Part shown: positions 1 through 8,589 of the stretch, piece after piece
How the letters are laid out: each line of letters starts with the position of its first letter
How positions within the stretch are numbered: the first letter of the stretch is position 1
Assembly: GCA_034436015.1 (NCBI GenBank)
Contig: DAOTWG010000005.1
Location: 1-64,000, forward strand
Source of the DNA: DAOTVX01 sp034436015
GTDB taxonomy: Bacteria; Chloroflexota; Anaerolineae; Anaerolineales; Villigracilaceae
DNA: 64,000 bases
Direction of reading: 5' to 3'
Position numbers and translations under genes: made by a program
The notes under the pieces: model-generated
The model's database searches: none
The model's input: only the letters and a program-made list of their open reading frames with translations
Told to the model about the DNA's origin: nothing

Positions 1-602
1 CAGAGCGTGAAGAGCGCATCCTCAAGGCGATGGAAGAGGTGAAACTCTTCCCGCAGAGCGATTACCTGGGCAAGTTCCCGCACATGCTCAGCGGCGGTCA
101 ACAGCAGCGTGTGGTGATTGCCCGCTCGATGCTGCTTGGCCCCAAGTTGTTGGTGGCCGATGAACCGGTGTCAATGTTGGATGCCTCGGTGCGGGTTGAG
201 ATCCTCAAGCTGCTGCGCAATTTGCAGCAGCGCTACAACCTGGCTGTGATTTACATCACGCATGACCTTTCGACGGTGCGCTACTTCTCAGAACGTATCT
301 TTGTCATGTATGCCGGGCAGCTGGTAGAAAAATCGCCGGTGGACCGCCTGATCGAGAATCCGCAGCACCCTTACACGCTGGCGTTGCTTTCGGCGACCTC
401 AGACCCGGACGCCAACAATGCGTTGGTGATGCGCGATGTGCCGCCGGGTGAGCCGCCCAGCCTGGTCAAGCCGCCCAGCGGCTGTCATTTCCATCCGCGC
501 TGCCTGCATATGATCAAGGGTGTGTGCGACGTGAAGGACCCGGTGGACATTGAAACCGAGCCAGGCCACTTTGTGGCATGTTGGTTATACGATAAAAAAT
601 GA
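1..602 (+). CDS. Oligopeptide/dipeptide ABC transporter ATP-binding protein, 3' part
   Basis: The gene enters from outside the window; the open frame runs from base 3. It is the ATPase that would power an Opp/Dpp-type peptide importer. Visible are the ABC signature LSGGQ, a Walker B segment (LLVADEP) followed by the D-loop SMLDAS, and the switch histidine in YITHD. The C-terminal 60 residues form the oligopeptide-family extension (FHPRC, then EPGHFVACW). The Walker A part lies upstream and is missing. The ATG at 30 is internal and should not be taken as the start. The next small gene overlaps the stop by ATGA. Its partner permeases are outside the window. The assignment to the Opp/Dpp class is firm; the substrate cannot be told. 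Confidence 0.93.
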   Translation, partial: EREERILKAMEEVKLFPQSDYLGKFPHMLSGGQQQRVVIARSMLLGPKLLVADEPVSMLDASVRVEILKLLRNLQQRYNLAVIYITHDLSTVRYFSERIFVMYAGQLVEKSPVDRLIENPQHPYTLALLSATSDPDANNALVMRDVPPGEPPSLVKPPSGCHFHPRCLHMIKGVCDVKDPVDIETEPGHFVACWLYDKK

Positions 603-808
603 TGCTTATTCGAAAAGACCCGCGTTTGATTTTGGTGATTGGCTTTGTGCTGGTGCTGATTGGCGCCGTATTGCCCTGGTTGATGGTCATGCAAGTCATC
701 CGCTCAACCTTTTTCATCAACTTCTTCTCGTTTGGCTGCACGGTCGCCGGGTTGTTGTTGGGGATTGTGGGTGCGGCTTATTATGCTCGCCCGCCACGCG
801 ACGAATGA
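599..808 (+). CDS. Small two-helix membrane protein
   Basis: A 69-residue product that I do not recognise. It has two hydrophobic segments (about residues 10-32 and 37-60), separated by a short loop, with a charged N-terminus (RKDPR) and a charged tail (RPPRDE). The ATG overlaps the TGA of the ABC ATPase gene by four bases, so the two are probably translationally coupled, and the protein may be an accessory of that transporter. Length, hydrophobicity and the ATGA overlap support a real gene. No function is assigned. Confidence 0.65.
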   Translation: MMLIRKDPRLILVIGFVLVLIGAVLPWLMVMQVIRSTFFINFFSFGCTVAGLLLGIVGAAYYARPPRDE

Positions 809-925
809 AACGGGGTCTTTGATTGTGTTGGGTGCGGCGGCTCCGGCCTTGCCAGAGGTTGGCAGCTGGGGCAGCCGCACCTTGCTTTTGGCCTGAATTT
901 GAGCTGCTTGAATTAGAAACTGGGA

Positions 926-931
926 TATAAT
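926..931 (+). promoter_or_regulatory. -10 box placed for a leaderless mRNA
   Basis: A perfect TATAAT lies with its last base six bases before the ATG of the response regulator gene at 938. Transcription would therefore start at or next to the start codon. No Shine-Dalgarno sequence precedes the ATG and no good -35 box is seen. Confidence 0.5.
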
Positions 932-937
932 GGTCTT

Positions 938-2092
938 ATGGCAAAGAAACGGATCTTGATTGTCGAAGACTCAATGGAGTTGGGGCGCTTGTTGGTGATG
1001 ACCTTTTCGGGTCTTGACCCCGACTTGTCGGTGACGCACATGCGCTCAGCCGAAGAGGCAATTTTGGAGACGGGCAAACATGCTTTTGACTTGGTCATTT
1101 CGGATGTGCGATTGCCCGGCATGACCGGCTTTGAGATGGCGCGCAAGTTGCGCAAGCGTTACCCGGATTTGCCAATGATCATGATGAGCGGCGTGCAAGA
1201 TGAACGCAATCGCAAACAGGCCCAAGAACTGGGGGCGGAGGCGTTTCTTGCCAAGCCATTGGATATGCCCTTGTTGGTTGAATTGGTGCAGAAGGTGTTG
1301 GGGATGGGGGCAGCTTCGGTAGAGCCTGAAGTTGCACAACCAACCTCAGCGGAGCAACCTGAGCCATCCACGCAGCCATTGCTCACGGCTGAACCTTTGC
1401 CGGCTGTGCCTGAAAAGAAGCCCCTGCCGCCGCAGTTGGTGCAAACACTGGAAAAATTGCAGATTGAAGCGGGTGCCCTGGCAGTGGCTTTGTTGGATGC
1501 CGAGGGCATTGTGGCCGCCGGTGTGGGCGAATTTCCGATGCTTAACTTTGAGCAGAATTGGGCCAGCACCATTTTGGCGGCAGTGAATGCCAGTGGGCAA
1601 ATTTCGGCGTTGATGGGCGTCTCACGGCAGGAATTGATTGCTTTGCAGGGGGTAGCCTATGATGTGCTCATCCTGCCGGTGGCGCAATTTGTGTTGGTGT
1701 TGATTTTGCCATCCGGGCGCAGCATTTTGCGCCTGGCGGTTGCGGTGGAAGAGGCGCGTTTTGTGCGTCAGGAACTGATGCTGATGCTGGGCGGAGGTGA
1801 CGTGGTGACGGATGAGACCGGTTTGTTGGATGCTTTGGCGGCTTTTGGCAGCGACGGCTCAGCGCAAGCGCCCGCTGCTCCTGCGCTGCCACCGGAAGAC
1901 CCGGCGGCAGCTGAGGCCCTGGCGGCTTTGCTTGCTGCGGGCACCGCTCCGGTGAAAGATGCTGACCCCGATTCGTTTTGGGAAGATGCGGTGCAATCCA
2001 AAAAAGGCATGGTCACCAATGCCGATGTGTTGACCTACGAACAAGCTGTGCAGTTGGGGTTGGCACCGGCTGCCGATGATGAACAAGGCTAG
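938..2092 (+). CDS. Response regulator with REC domain and a C-terminal roadblock-like domain
   Basis: A 384-residue protein. Residues 4-120 are a receiver domain: acidic pair E10/D11, phospho-acceptor D56 in LVISDVRLPG, S84 and K106 (AKP). A proline/glutamate-rich linker follows (about 128-165). Residues 168-285 contain a domain with the rhythm of a roadblock/LC7 sensor fold (ALLDAEG, then LAVAVEEARF). The tail is alanine/proline-rich and acidic. There is no DNA-binding or GGDEF output domain, so it probably signals by protein contact, perhaps to a small GTPase as roadblock proteins do; this is inference. No kinase gene is adjacent. Its codon use (many TTG, few GCGC words) differs from genes after 2.3 kb. 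The stop codon lies inside a 14-bp perfect hairpin. Confidence 0.85.
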   Translation: MAKKRILIVEDSMELGRLLVMTFSGLDPDLSVTHMRSAEEAILETGKHAFDLVISDVRLPGMTGFEMARKLRKRYPDLPMIMMSGVQDERNRKQAQELGAEAFLAKPLDMPLLVELVQKVLGMGAASVEPEVAQPTSAEQPEPSTQPLLTAEPLPAVPEKKPLPPQLVQTLEKLQIEAGALAVALLDAEGIVAAGVGEFPMLNFEQNWASTILAAVNASGQISALMGVSRQELIALQGVAYDVLILPVAQFVLVLILPSGRSILRLAVAVEEARFVRQELMLMLGGGDVVTDETGLLDALAAFGSDGSAQAPAAPALPPEDPAAAEALAALLAAGTAPVKDADPDSFWEDAVQSKKGMVTNADVLTYEQAVQLGLAPAADDEQG

Positions 2093-2119
2093 CCCAAGAA
2101 TGGGGCATTCTTGGGCTAG
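2089..2119 (+). terminator. Perfect hairpin overlapping the response regulator stop codon
   Basis: Arms of 14 bp (2089-2102 and 2106-2119) pair perfectly around a GGG loop. The TAG stop at 2090-2092 lies in the left arm. No T-run follows, so it may stop transcription weakly or protect the 3' end of the mRNA. Confidence 0.5.
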
Positions 2120-2192
2120 AAAATGATCGGTTTCTGTTTGGGCGATTTGGTTGCCAATCTGCCCGATTTGTGTTAAAATCGGCCATGCAATT

Positions 2193-2263
2193 TGGGGCAT
2201 GGTGCAACGGCAGCACACCAGACTTTGGATCTGTGGATCTTGGTTCGAGTCCAGGCGCCCCAG
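2193..2263 (+). tRNA. tRNA-Gln (anticodon TTG)
   Basis: A cloverleaf can be drawn with acceptor TGGGGCA/CGCCCCA (last pair mismatched), anticodon loop CTTTGGA giving TTG, T-arm CTTGG-TTCGAGT-CCAGG and discriminator G at 2263, as usual for tRNA-Gln. The outermost anticodon-stem pair is also mismatched. CCA is not encoded. A TAAAAT box at 2174-2179 could be its -10. The gene marks the place where base composition changes. Confidence 0.9.
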
Positions 2264-2544
2264 CCTTTTCGTTTTGTTACCCCCCAAGCGCAGAAACGCT
2301 ACAGAAGCTATCGCCCTTCTCCCTAATCTTAACAGGAAAGGATGCGCTCGCCAGCGAGTATCGCGCCTTTAACCGGCTTCGTCTTCGACTACCACATACC
2401 TATACACATACCCATAGCAGGATATCCCCTTGTAAGGAGGACGTGAACACGCGCAGGCCGATGTACCTTGCCGGCGCGTGCGTTTTCTATCCACAACCCT
2501 CGCAGGAAAGAACTTTGGTACGAATAAAGCGTTCAGGAGTTCGC

Positions 2545-3042
2545 ATGGCAAGCCCTCGCCCTCTCAGCCGACGTGAGTTCGTCAAACTCGCGACAGCAGG
2601 CGTCGCGACGGTGATAACAACCGTGCTCGGTTTACCCATTCTTCGTTACCTCCTCGACCCCGCGCTGAAGGAACGGGCAACTTCCGCTTGGATTCCGCTT
2701 GGCCGGTTGGACGCGTTTGAAGTCGGCAAGCCCACGCTGGTCAACTTCACCCGTGCGCGCCGCCATGGATGGGAAAAGACTGTCGGCAGTTATGCGGTTT
2801 ATGTGGAACGTCGCTCAGAGCAGGTCGTGGCCGTGTTCTCGAACCGTTGCACCCATCTTGCTTGCCGCGTCACTTGGCGGGAGGAGACTGGGGCCTATGT
2901 GTGTCCCTGCCACGATGGCCGCTTTGGGCGCGAAGGAGAAGTCTTGAGCGGTCCGCCGCCACGTCCGCTCGAACGATACGACCAATCCCTGCTAAAGACC
3001 GAAGCAGGCATTCTCTATCTCTATTTCCAGGAGAGTTCGTGA
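2545..3042 (+). CDS. qcrA: Rieske iron-sulfur protein of a cytochrome b6c-type quinol oxidoreductase
   Basis: A 165-residue subunit that carries electrons from quinol to cytochrome c in the bc complex. The N-terminus has a Tat-type signal anchor (SRREF at 8-12, then a hydrophobic stretch to about 35), so the cluster domain sits outside the membrane. The [2Fe-2S] ligands are C102/H104 in CTHLAC and C120/H123 in CPCH, with C107 and C122 as the expected disulfide. I chose the ATG at 2545 because AGGAG lies five bases upstream and the Tat motif is then near the start. The frame is open further upstream, and a GTG at about 2443 just after AAGGAGG is a weaker alternative. The cytochrome b gene starts right after the stop. 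Confidence 0.93.
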   Translation: MASPRPLSRREFVKLATAGVATVITTVLGLPILRYLLDPALKERATSAWIPLGRLDAFEVGKPTLVNFTRARRHGWEKTVGSYAVYVERRSEQVVAVFSNRCTHLACRVTWREETGAYVCPCHDGRFGREGEVLSGPPPRPLERYDQSLLKTEAGILYLYFQESS

Positions 3043-3711
3043 ATGATGTGGAGGAGATTCACAGCATGGCTGGATGAACGGCTAGGATTGACTGCTTTAT
3101 ATCGCAACCTTCTCGACCGCCCGGAGCCGCGAGGAAACTGGTGGAACACCTTGGGCTCAGCCTGTCTCTTCCTTTTTCTCCTACAAGGCGTGACGGGTAT
3201 CTTCTTGACAGTGTACTACGTTCCTACGCCGGATCACGCCTACGACAGCATCCAATACATCATGAACGAAGTGGCCTTCGGTTGGCTCGTGCGCGGTATC
3301 CACCACTGGGGAGCCTCCTTGATGGTGTTGCTTGTGTTTGTTCATATGTTGCGCACCTTTGTCACTGCATCCTACAAATATCCGCGCGAACTGACATGGC
3401 TGATCGGCTGTGGCTTGTTGCTGCTCACATTGGGGATGGGGTTTACCGGTTACCTGCTTCCAATGACGCAACGTTCCTACTGGGCAACTGTGGTCGGCAC
3501 TGCAATTGCCGGCTCGGTGCCGCCGCGCGGTCTGGGCGAGTTCATCCTTAAAGTACTGCGTGGCGGCAGCGATCTCAGCGCACTCACGCTCAGTCGCTTC
3601 TTCGCGGCGCATATCTGGATTCTGCCGGCATTGCTGGCCGTGTTGATGGGTGTCCATATCTACCTGGTCATCCGTCACGGTGAATCGGCGTTTCCCGATA
3701 AAGAGGACTGA
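3043..3711 (+). CDS. qcrB: Cytochrome b6-type subunit, N-terminal haem-binding part of cytochrome b
   Basis: A 222-residue membrane protein with four helices holding the two b haems. Candidate ligand pairs are H87/H101 and H190/H205. The 14/15 spacing is that of cytochrome b6 rather than mitochondrial-type cytochrome b. It ends after the fourth helix; helices of subunit IV are in the next gene, so the b subunit is split as in plastids, cyanobacteria and Bacillus. The start abuts the Rieske stop (TGA ATG ATG); either of the two tandem ATGs may be used. The next gene follows after four bases. The family is clear from length, histidines and context. Confidence 0.95.
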   Translation: MMWRRFTAWLDERLGLTALYRNLLDRPEPRGNWWNTLGSACLFLFLLQGVTGIFLTVYYVPTPDHAYDSIQYIMNEVAFGWLVRGIHHWGASLMVLLVFVHMLRTFVTASYKYPRELTWLIGCGLLLLTLGMGFTGYLLPMTQRSYWATVVGTAIAGSVPPRGLGEFILKVLRGGSDLSALTLSRFFAAHIWILPALLAVLMGVHIYLVIRHGESAFPDKED

Positions 3712-3715
3712 GGCA

Positions 3716-5065
3716 ATGAACGAGGAGCATAAACGGCGAATCCACCAAAAATATCAGCAGGCATTACAGAGAGGCGAGCGATTCTGGCCAGATAGCATTT
3801 ACCGCGATGTCATCGTTTCCTTCGCACTCTTTCTTCTCCTTGTGCTTTTGGCAACCTTTGTAGGTGTACCGGGGGAACCAAAAGCCGATCCTGCCGATTC
3901 CTCCTACGTTCCCAAGCCAGAGTGGTATTTCCTGTTCCTGTATAAATTCCTGGCGCTCTATGGCCAGATCCCTTACCTGGGGAAGATCGAGTGGATTGCC
4001 GCCATCTGTGTGCCGGCGCTCGGGATTCTGGCGCTGGTGTTGCTCCCCTTTTTGGATCGCAATCCCCATCGGCATTACTCACGCCGCGTGCTCTCGTTGA
4101 CGGTCATGGGCGTGGTCGTAACTGCCATCGTGATCCTGACTGTACTGGCCGATGTGCCTTTGGAGGAGGCAGATGCTCTGTCCTCACGCTTGCAACTCCT
4201 GGCCGGGCTACTTGTGCCTTTGGCGAGCCTGCTCGTGCTGTATCTTCTGGCGTTCCTCCTGCGCAAGCGGGCCGCACCCTGGCAGATTCTGACGACCGGC
4301 CTGGCTATGGTGAGCATGGCAACGCTGACCGGCGTGGTTGTCATCTCGGCTCCTCCCCCGTCCTCCAAGGCAGAGTCGGTTGCTGCCTTTACCCTCTCCG
4401 AGCAGATTTCCCTAGGACAGGAACTGTATCTCACCTATTGCGCGGAATGCCACGGTGCAGAAGGCGAAGGCGGGATTATCCAGGGCGTCGCCGGCCTGGA
4501 AGGTTTTGCCGTGAAGCCGATCAACAGCCAGGACGAGATGTACACCCGTTCCGATGAAACGTTGCACCAGATTATCGCCTATGGCCAGCCTGGGCTGGGC
4601 ATGCCGCCTTTTGGCATCGCGTATGGGGGCGAACTCTCCACCGCAGAGATAGAAGCCTTGGTGAACTTTATGCGCTACACCTGGGATGACCGCGCCGAGA
4701 TGCCTGCCGATGTTGCGCTTACGACTATTCCCTTGCCGGCTCCTGGTGAAATTCCCACCTATACGAAACATATTCAACCGTTAGTCAAACGCTATTGTCT
4801 CTCTTGTCATCGGCCGGGAAAGCAGAACAATCATTACTGGATGACTTCCTATGAAGAGATTCTGCACAGCGGCGACCACGCCCCGGTCGTCCAGAGCGGC
4901 GACCCGAACAGCCTCCTGCTCCAGCTCGTCGCCGGTCGCCCCCTGACCGATGCCGAGGGGAAGATCATCGCCCGGCCCATGCCGCCAGGCAAACTCCTAG
5001 ACCAGCGCTATGTCGAAATGCTGGTACAATGGGTGTTGCATGGCATGCCGCAAGGAAGCCGGTGA
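3716..5065 (+). CDS. qcrC: Subunit IV fused to a dihaem cytochrome c
   Basis: A 449-residue fusion. Residues 30-145 correspond to subunit IV (PetD-like), with the quinol-site motif PEWY at 68-71. More membrane helices follow to about 212. Residues 222-325 are a class I cytochrome c domain with CAECH (242-246) and a likely axial methionine in the GLGMPPFG segment (about 296). Residues 345-449 carry a second haem motif CLSCH (361-365) in a domain resembling planctomycete-type c domains. The Bacillus QcrC counterpart has one haem; the second haem here is unusual. ATG at 3716 follows the cytochrome b stop by four bases; the longer upstream frame overlaps that gene and is not used. It probably completes a menaquinol:cytochrome c reductase. 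Confidence 0.92.
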   Translation: MNEEHKRRIHQKYQQALQRGERFWPDSIYRDVIVSFALFLLLVLLATFVGVPGEPKADPADSSYVPKPEWYFLFLYKFLALYGQIPYLGKIEWIAAICVPALGILALVLLPFLDRNPHRHYSRRVLSLTVMGVVVTAIVILTVLADVPLEEADALSSRLQLLAGLLVPLASLLVLYLLAFLLRKRAAPWQILTTGLAMVSMATLTGVVVISAPPPSSKAESVAAFTLSEQISLGQELYLTYCAECHGAEGEGGIIQGVAGLEGFAVKPINSQDEMYTRSDETLHQIIAYGQPGLGMPPFGIAYGGELSTAEIEALVNFMRYTWDDRAEMPADVALTTIPLPAPGEIPTYTKHIQPLVKRYCLSCHRPGKQNNHYWMTSYEEILHSGDHAPVVQSGDPNSLLLQLVAGRPLTDAEGKIIARPMPPGKLLDQRYVEMLVQWVLHGMPQGSR

Positions 5066-5072
5066 CTCAGGG

Positions 5073-5097
5073 CTTGTCGGCACGTCGTTCCGACAAG
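5073..5097. terminator. Hairpin after the qcrABC operon
   Basis: Arms CTTGTCGG (5073-5080) and CCGACAAG (5090-5097) pair perfectly, starting eight bases after the qcrC stop. No T-run follows. The position fits the operon end. Confidence 0.4.
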
Positions 5098-5226
5098 AAG
5101 CAGACTCGCTGCCATCCTTTTTACGACCTCAACCCGGCCGCGACGCCAGAGCAGAGCATACTCGAAAGTGTTGGTGGTACGGTTCTGTAGCACAACGCCT
5201 GCGCAGATGCCACAAGAGCATGCGCT

Positions 5227-6324
5227 TCAAGGGACCACAACGCGCGGATTGATCCATACCGCCCAGTCCTGGGCCGAAGAGCCATTAGCGGTGACTGCTA
5301 GAACAAATTGGACGGTACGCCCAACCAGACTGCTCAGATCGATATTGATGCTGCTCAAAGCGCCATCGCAACTTTCCGACCAGGAGCCAAGAGGGTGTAA
5401 GGTTCCGCTTTCCTTATAATTGACTTGAAAAACAGCATTGCCGACACCGCAGGAGCCATCAGGCTTAGCCAGGAAGCCGATTTTTGCCAGAAAACGTTCG
5501 CCGCTCTGAACGGTGTAAGGCGGGTAGAGACCGGAAATGACGCCATCATCCACCCATTTCGGGTGCGTTTCCAGAATCTTGGCAGGAGTAGAACCATCTT
5601 CGACCTTCTTGCCATCCTGATACATGGCAAACCCGTTGGGGTCGCTATCCGGTCCACCGAAAGAGATTATCGTGCTCGGAGGGCCGCTTACCCAGGTGGC
5701 ATACGGAGCCTGCTCATGGAGATTGAACCCTGCGCTTACAGACTTGACCTTGATTTTCACCCAGACCTGCGTGAACAACACACCGGCTGCGTTGCGCATC
5801 TTCCAGTAACCGGTGTACTCGCCGGGGGAGGCAGGCGATTTCAAACTGACGGAAATATCCACACTCTGGCCGGGAGCGACGTCGCCGGCCAGCGGTTGCG
5901 CTGCCGGCCCGCTCATCGCGTCGCCGCGGTCGAAAACGAGGGCATAGGCTGCCGTCCATGTGCAGGAACCGGTATTCTGAATACGCCACGTTTTGGTAAA
6001 CGTGGTGTTCGGCGCGAACTCGGTGCCATCTGGCACCGTGACATCAGCAATGAACTTGGCGCGATCGCAGGGCGTAGTGGGGGTGTAGGTAGGAGTCGGC
6101 GTGTCGGCAACGGCCGGAGTCACCTCCGTTGGCGGGGGAGGGGTTTCCGTCGCAGTGGAAGAAACGAGCAAGGCGCTTTGAGTCAGTTGGGCCTCTACGG
6201 TCTGCGCGGCCGCCGTGAAAATGATGCCAGGGTCAACTGTCGGCTCGACGTTGCGGCGCGGCAGGTTGCAAGCAGCCAGCATCAGCAAAGCAACCACGCC
6301 AATCAGGTGAATTTTTTTCCTCAT
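5227..6324 (-). CDS. Lipoprotein with an NBR1-type Ig-like domain
   Basis: A 365-residue secreted lipoprotein. The signal peptide ends in a lipobox (LMLAAC, Cys near residue 19). A threonine/proline-rich spacer leads to an Ig-like domain of the NBR1 four-tryptophan type (about residues 80-185: FTKTWRIQN, GSCTW, YTGYWKM). Such domains are common in Chloroflexota surface proteins. The rest (about 195-365) is an unrecognised beta-rich region ending in WAVWINPRVVVP. Start: the ATG at 6324 has GGAGGA upstream and leaves the signal peptide at the N-terminus; the 39 residues before it in the open frame look non-coding. A TATAAT box lies at 6392-6397 on this strand. The role is likely binding at the cell surface. 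Confidence 0.85.
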   Translation of the reverse strand: MRKKIHLIGVVALLMLAACNLPRRNVEPTVDPGIIFTAAAQTVEAQLTQSALLVSSTATETPPPPTEVTPAVADTPTPTYTPTTPCDRAKFIADVTVPDGTEFAPNTTFTKTWRIQNTGSCTWTAAYALVFDRGDAMSGPAAQPLAGDVAPGQSVDISVSLKSPASPGEYTGYWKMRNAAGVLFTQVWVKIKVKSVSAGFNLHEQAPYATWVSGPPSTIISFGGPDSDPNGFAMYQDGKKVEDGSTPAKILETHPKWVDDGVISGLYPPYTVQSGERFLAKIGFLAKPDGSCGVGNAVFQVNYKESGTLHPLGSWSESCDGALSSINIDLSSLVGRTVQFVLAVTANGSSAQDWAVWINPRVVVP

Positions 6325-6641
6325 AAAGAATAACTTCCTCCTCACAAAGGCGAAAAGGATGGAAACGAAGGTTCTCAAAGCTTCTTCAAGTATTATAATA
6401 TCAAAAGAATGTCCGGAAACGTCCCATTTTCGTCCTAACACCGCGCGGTCGAAAGCCGGGGGAAAACGGGATGAGGCACGTCACGCCTCCCGCTCCAGGC
6501 CGAATTCAGGCAGAATTTCCGGACGCGTTCGGGAGAGAACGCCGTGAAAACCGGGCCCGGCATCGTCCTCGTCGCCCACGTCGGGACAAGGAGACGGGAG
6601 TTTCGCTAAATTGTGAACGAGGGCGCATTCCCCAAACACGA

Positions 6642-6671
6642 TTGACAAAGCGGGGCATTTTCTGCGATACT
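6642..6671 (+). promoter_or_regulatory. Sigma-A-type promoter of the GT39/GT2/methyltransferase operon
   Basis: TTGACA (6642-6647), an 18-bp spacer and GATACT (6666-6671) lie 34 bases before the ATG of the GT39 gene. The match to the bacterial consensus is close, and the same pattern occurs elsewhere in the window. Confidence 0.7.
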
Positions 6672-6705
6672 TGTCAGAGAGTCTTTCGCCCCTAGAGGTC
6701 GGTCG

Positions 6706-8589
6706 ATGCCTCGCTTTCCTCTGCGCGCCCCTGTTACCTGGCTCGTTCTGCTTGTACTTTCCACTCTTGCGATCGGTCTTCTGATCCTGACCGATTACGG
6801 CGAGAGTTGGGATGAGTATAACTTCTTCCAGTACGGGCGCGAGGCTCTTTCGGCCTACGAGTCGCTTTTTTTCTCAGGCGCGGCGCTGCCCTACAGCGAT
6901 CCGACCCTGCGCCATTACGGCGCCTGGTTCTGGATCCTGTGCATCCTGGCAGGCCGTTTGTTCCCCATGCTGTACCTCTCCGATGTAGCACATGGACTGA
7001 CCTTCCTGACCTTCCAGGGAGGCGTCCTTGGGATGTATGCTCTGGCGCGACGTTGGCTGAAGCCCTGGCCCGCATTTGGGACAACGCTGCTATTGGCTAC
7101 CCAGCCGTTGCTGTGGGGACACGCCTTCATCAACGCGCGCGACATTCCCTGCCTGAGCGGTTTCATCCTGACCGTGTATTTCGGTCTGCGTTGGAAAGAT
7201 TCGCTGACAAACCTGCTTTCTCCGCCCATGTCGGCCGCGTCGCCAGCATGGGCAGTCGGAGGCGTAGCATGGCATTCGTTGCGTCCCGTTCTCCGTTGGA
7301 TTCTGAGCGGTCTCTGGGTAGTAGGCGGAATCGCACTCGGGTGGGGAATGCAGCGCCTGGTTCAACGCTGGTTGGAACGCGCGCCATTCCTAGCAGACGC
7401 GACCTTCGTCCATGACTTCGATCTTTATTTGCGTCCTATCCTGGCGAAGTTCTGGGGCGGTTTGCTTTTCTTGGTCTTGTGGCTGCTCTGGCTGGCATTG
7501 ACAGCGTTGCCGTTTCTGCCACGCCTGCGCGCCCAACTCTGGCACTACGATATTCGCCCACTCCTACATCGGACTGCCTTCCTATTGCGTTCGCAGGCCT
7601 TCTGGCTGGCGACCGTTTCGCTCGGTTTAACGTCCGGAATCCGCATCGTGGGCTGGCTGTCCGGCGGCCTGATCGCCTGGCTGACATGGCGAACATACCG
7701 TTCGCGCGCGCTCCAGCCTTTGGCCCTCTACACGCTGATAGGCTTCGTCGTGATGTACCTCTCCTGGCCCTATCTATGGGGTGAGCCCATACTGCGTTTT
7801 CTAATCACCTTGCGCCTCATGCTCAATTTCCCCTGGCCGGGAAAGGTATTGTTCCATGGCCAGTACTACGCAGGCAACGACGTTCCGCGTTGCTACCTCC
7901 CTACCCTCATCGCTCTGCAAACCACCGAGCCGGTGCTCGTGCTTGGTCTAGTGGGTCTTCTGCTCCTCCTTCTTCTTTGGGTTCGTCGGGCATCTCCTGA
8001 GACACTAGGTGAGATAACGCTTCTTTGGTTCGGCCTGCCGTTGATTCTCGCTACCCTGGGGAAGTCCTACCTCTACGACAATTTCCGCCAGTTTCTCTTC
8101 CTCTTGCCGCCGATTTTCCTGCTGGCCGGCTTCGCCTCGGAGAGGCTTCTAGAACGCCTGCCGTCTTCCGCGCAAGCGGCTTTCTGGGGAATCATCGTTC
8201 TGCCGGGAATTTGTAACCTGATTCTTTTGCACCCCTATCAATACATTTACTACAACAGCCTTATCGGCGGAGTGGCCGGCGCGTTCCGCCGGTATGAGAT
8301 GGACTACTGGGGAACCTCGTTCCGCGCCGCTGCTGCCTACCTCAACCATCATGCCCCGCCGGGGGCGCGCGTGGTAGTCTGGGGACCTCCGACGACGTTC
8401 TGGCGTTATGCGCGCGAGGATCTCGTCGTGTACAATGCCCTTGAGGAGGACCGCCCCACTCGCGACTTCTACGCCTTGATCTCCACCCGTTACGACGCTG
8501 ATTTAAGCGTCTACCCCGACCTGCCGACCCTCTTCCAAGTGGAAAAGGCAGGAGCCATTCTGGCCGTGGTGCGCTATATTCCGCCATGA
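6706..8589 (+). CDS. GT39-type membrane glycosyltransferase (GT-C fold)
   Basis: A 627-residue multi-pass membrane protein with about 12 hydrophobic segments. The first extracytoplasmic loop has the acidic pair D36/E37 in ESWDEY, the signature of GT-C enzymes of the PMT/ArnT group, which move a sugar from a polyprenyl phosphate to an acceptor outside the membrane. A soluble C-terminal part follows the last helix (about residue 545 on). The next gene, a GT2 enzyme of the type that makes polyprenyl-phosphate sugars, overlaps it by ATGA, so donor synthesis and transfer are probably coupled. Acceptor and sugar are unknown. Confidence 0.85.
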   Translation: MPRFPLRAPVTWLVLLVLSTLAIGLLILTDYGESWDEYNFFQYGREALSAYESLFFSGAALPYSDPTLRHYGAWFWILCILAGRLFPMLYLSDVAHGLTFLTFQGGVLGMYALARRWLKPWPAFGTTLLLATQPLLWGHAFINARDIPCLSGFILTVYFGLRWKDSLTNLLSPPMSAASPAWAVGGVAWHSLRPVLRWILSGLWVVGGIALGWGMQRLVQRWLERAPFLADATFVHDFDLYLRPILAKFWGGLLFLVLWLLWLALTALPFLPRLRAQLWHYDIRPLLHRTAFLLRSQAFWLATVSLGLTSGIRIVGWLSGGLIAWLTWRTYRSRALQPLALYTLIGFVVMYLSWPYLWGEPILRFLITLRLMLNFPWPGKVLFHGQYYAGNDVPRCYLPTLIALQTTEPVLVLGLVGLLLLLLLWVRRASPETLGEITLLWFGLPLILATLGKSYLYDNFRQFLFLLPPIFLLAGFASERLLERLPSSAQAAFWGIIVLPGICNLILLHPYQYIYYNSLIGGVAGAFRRYEMDYWGTSFRAAAAYLNHHAPPGARVVVWGPPTTFWRYAREDLVVYNALEEDRPTRDFYALISTRYDADLSVYPDLPTLFQVEKAGAILAVVRYIPP

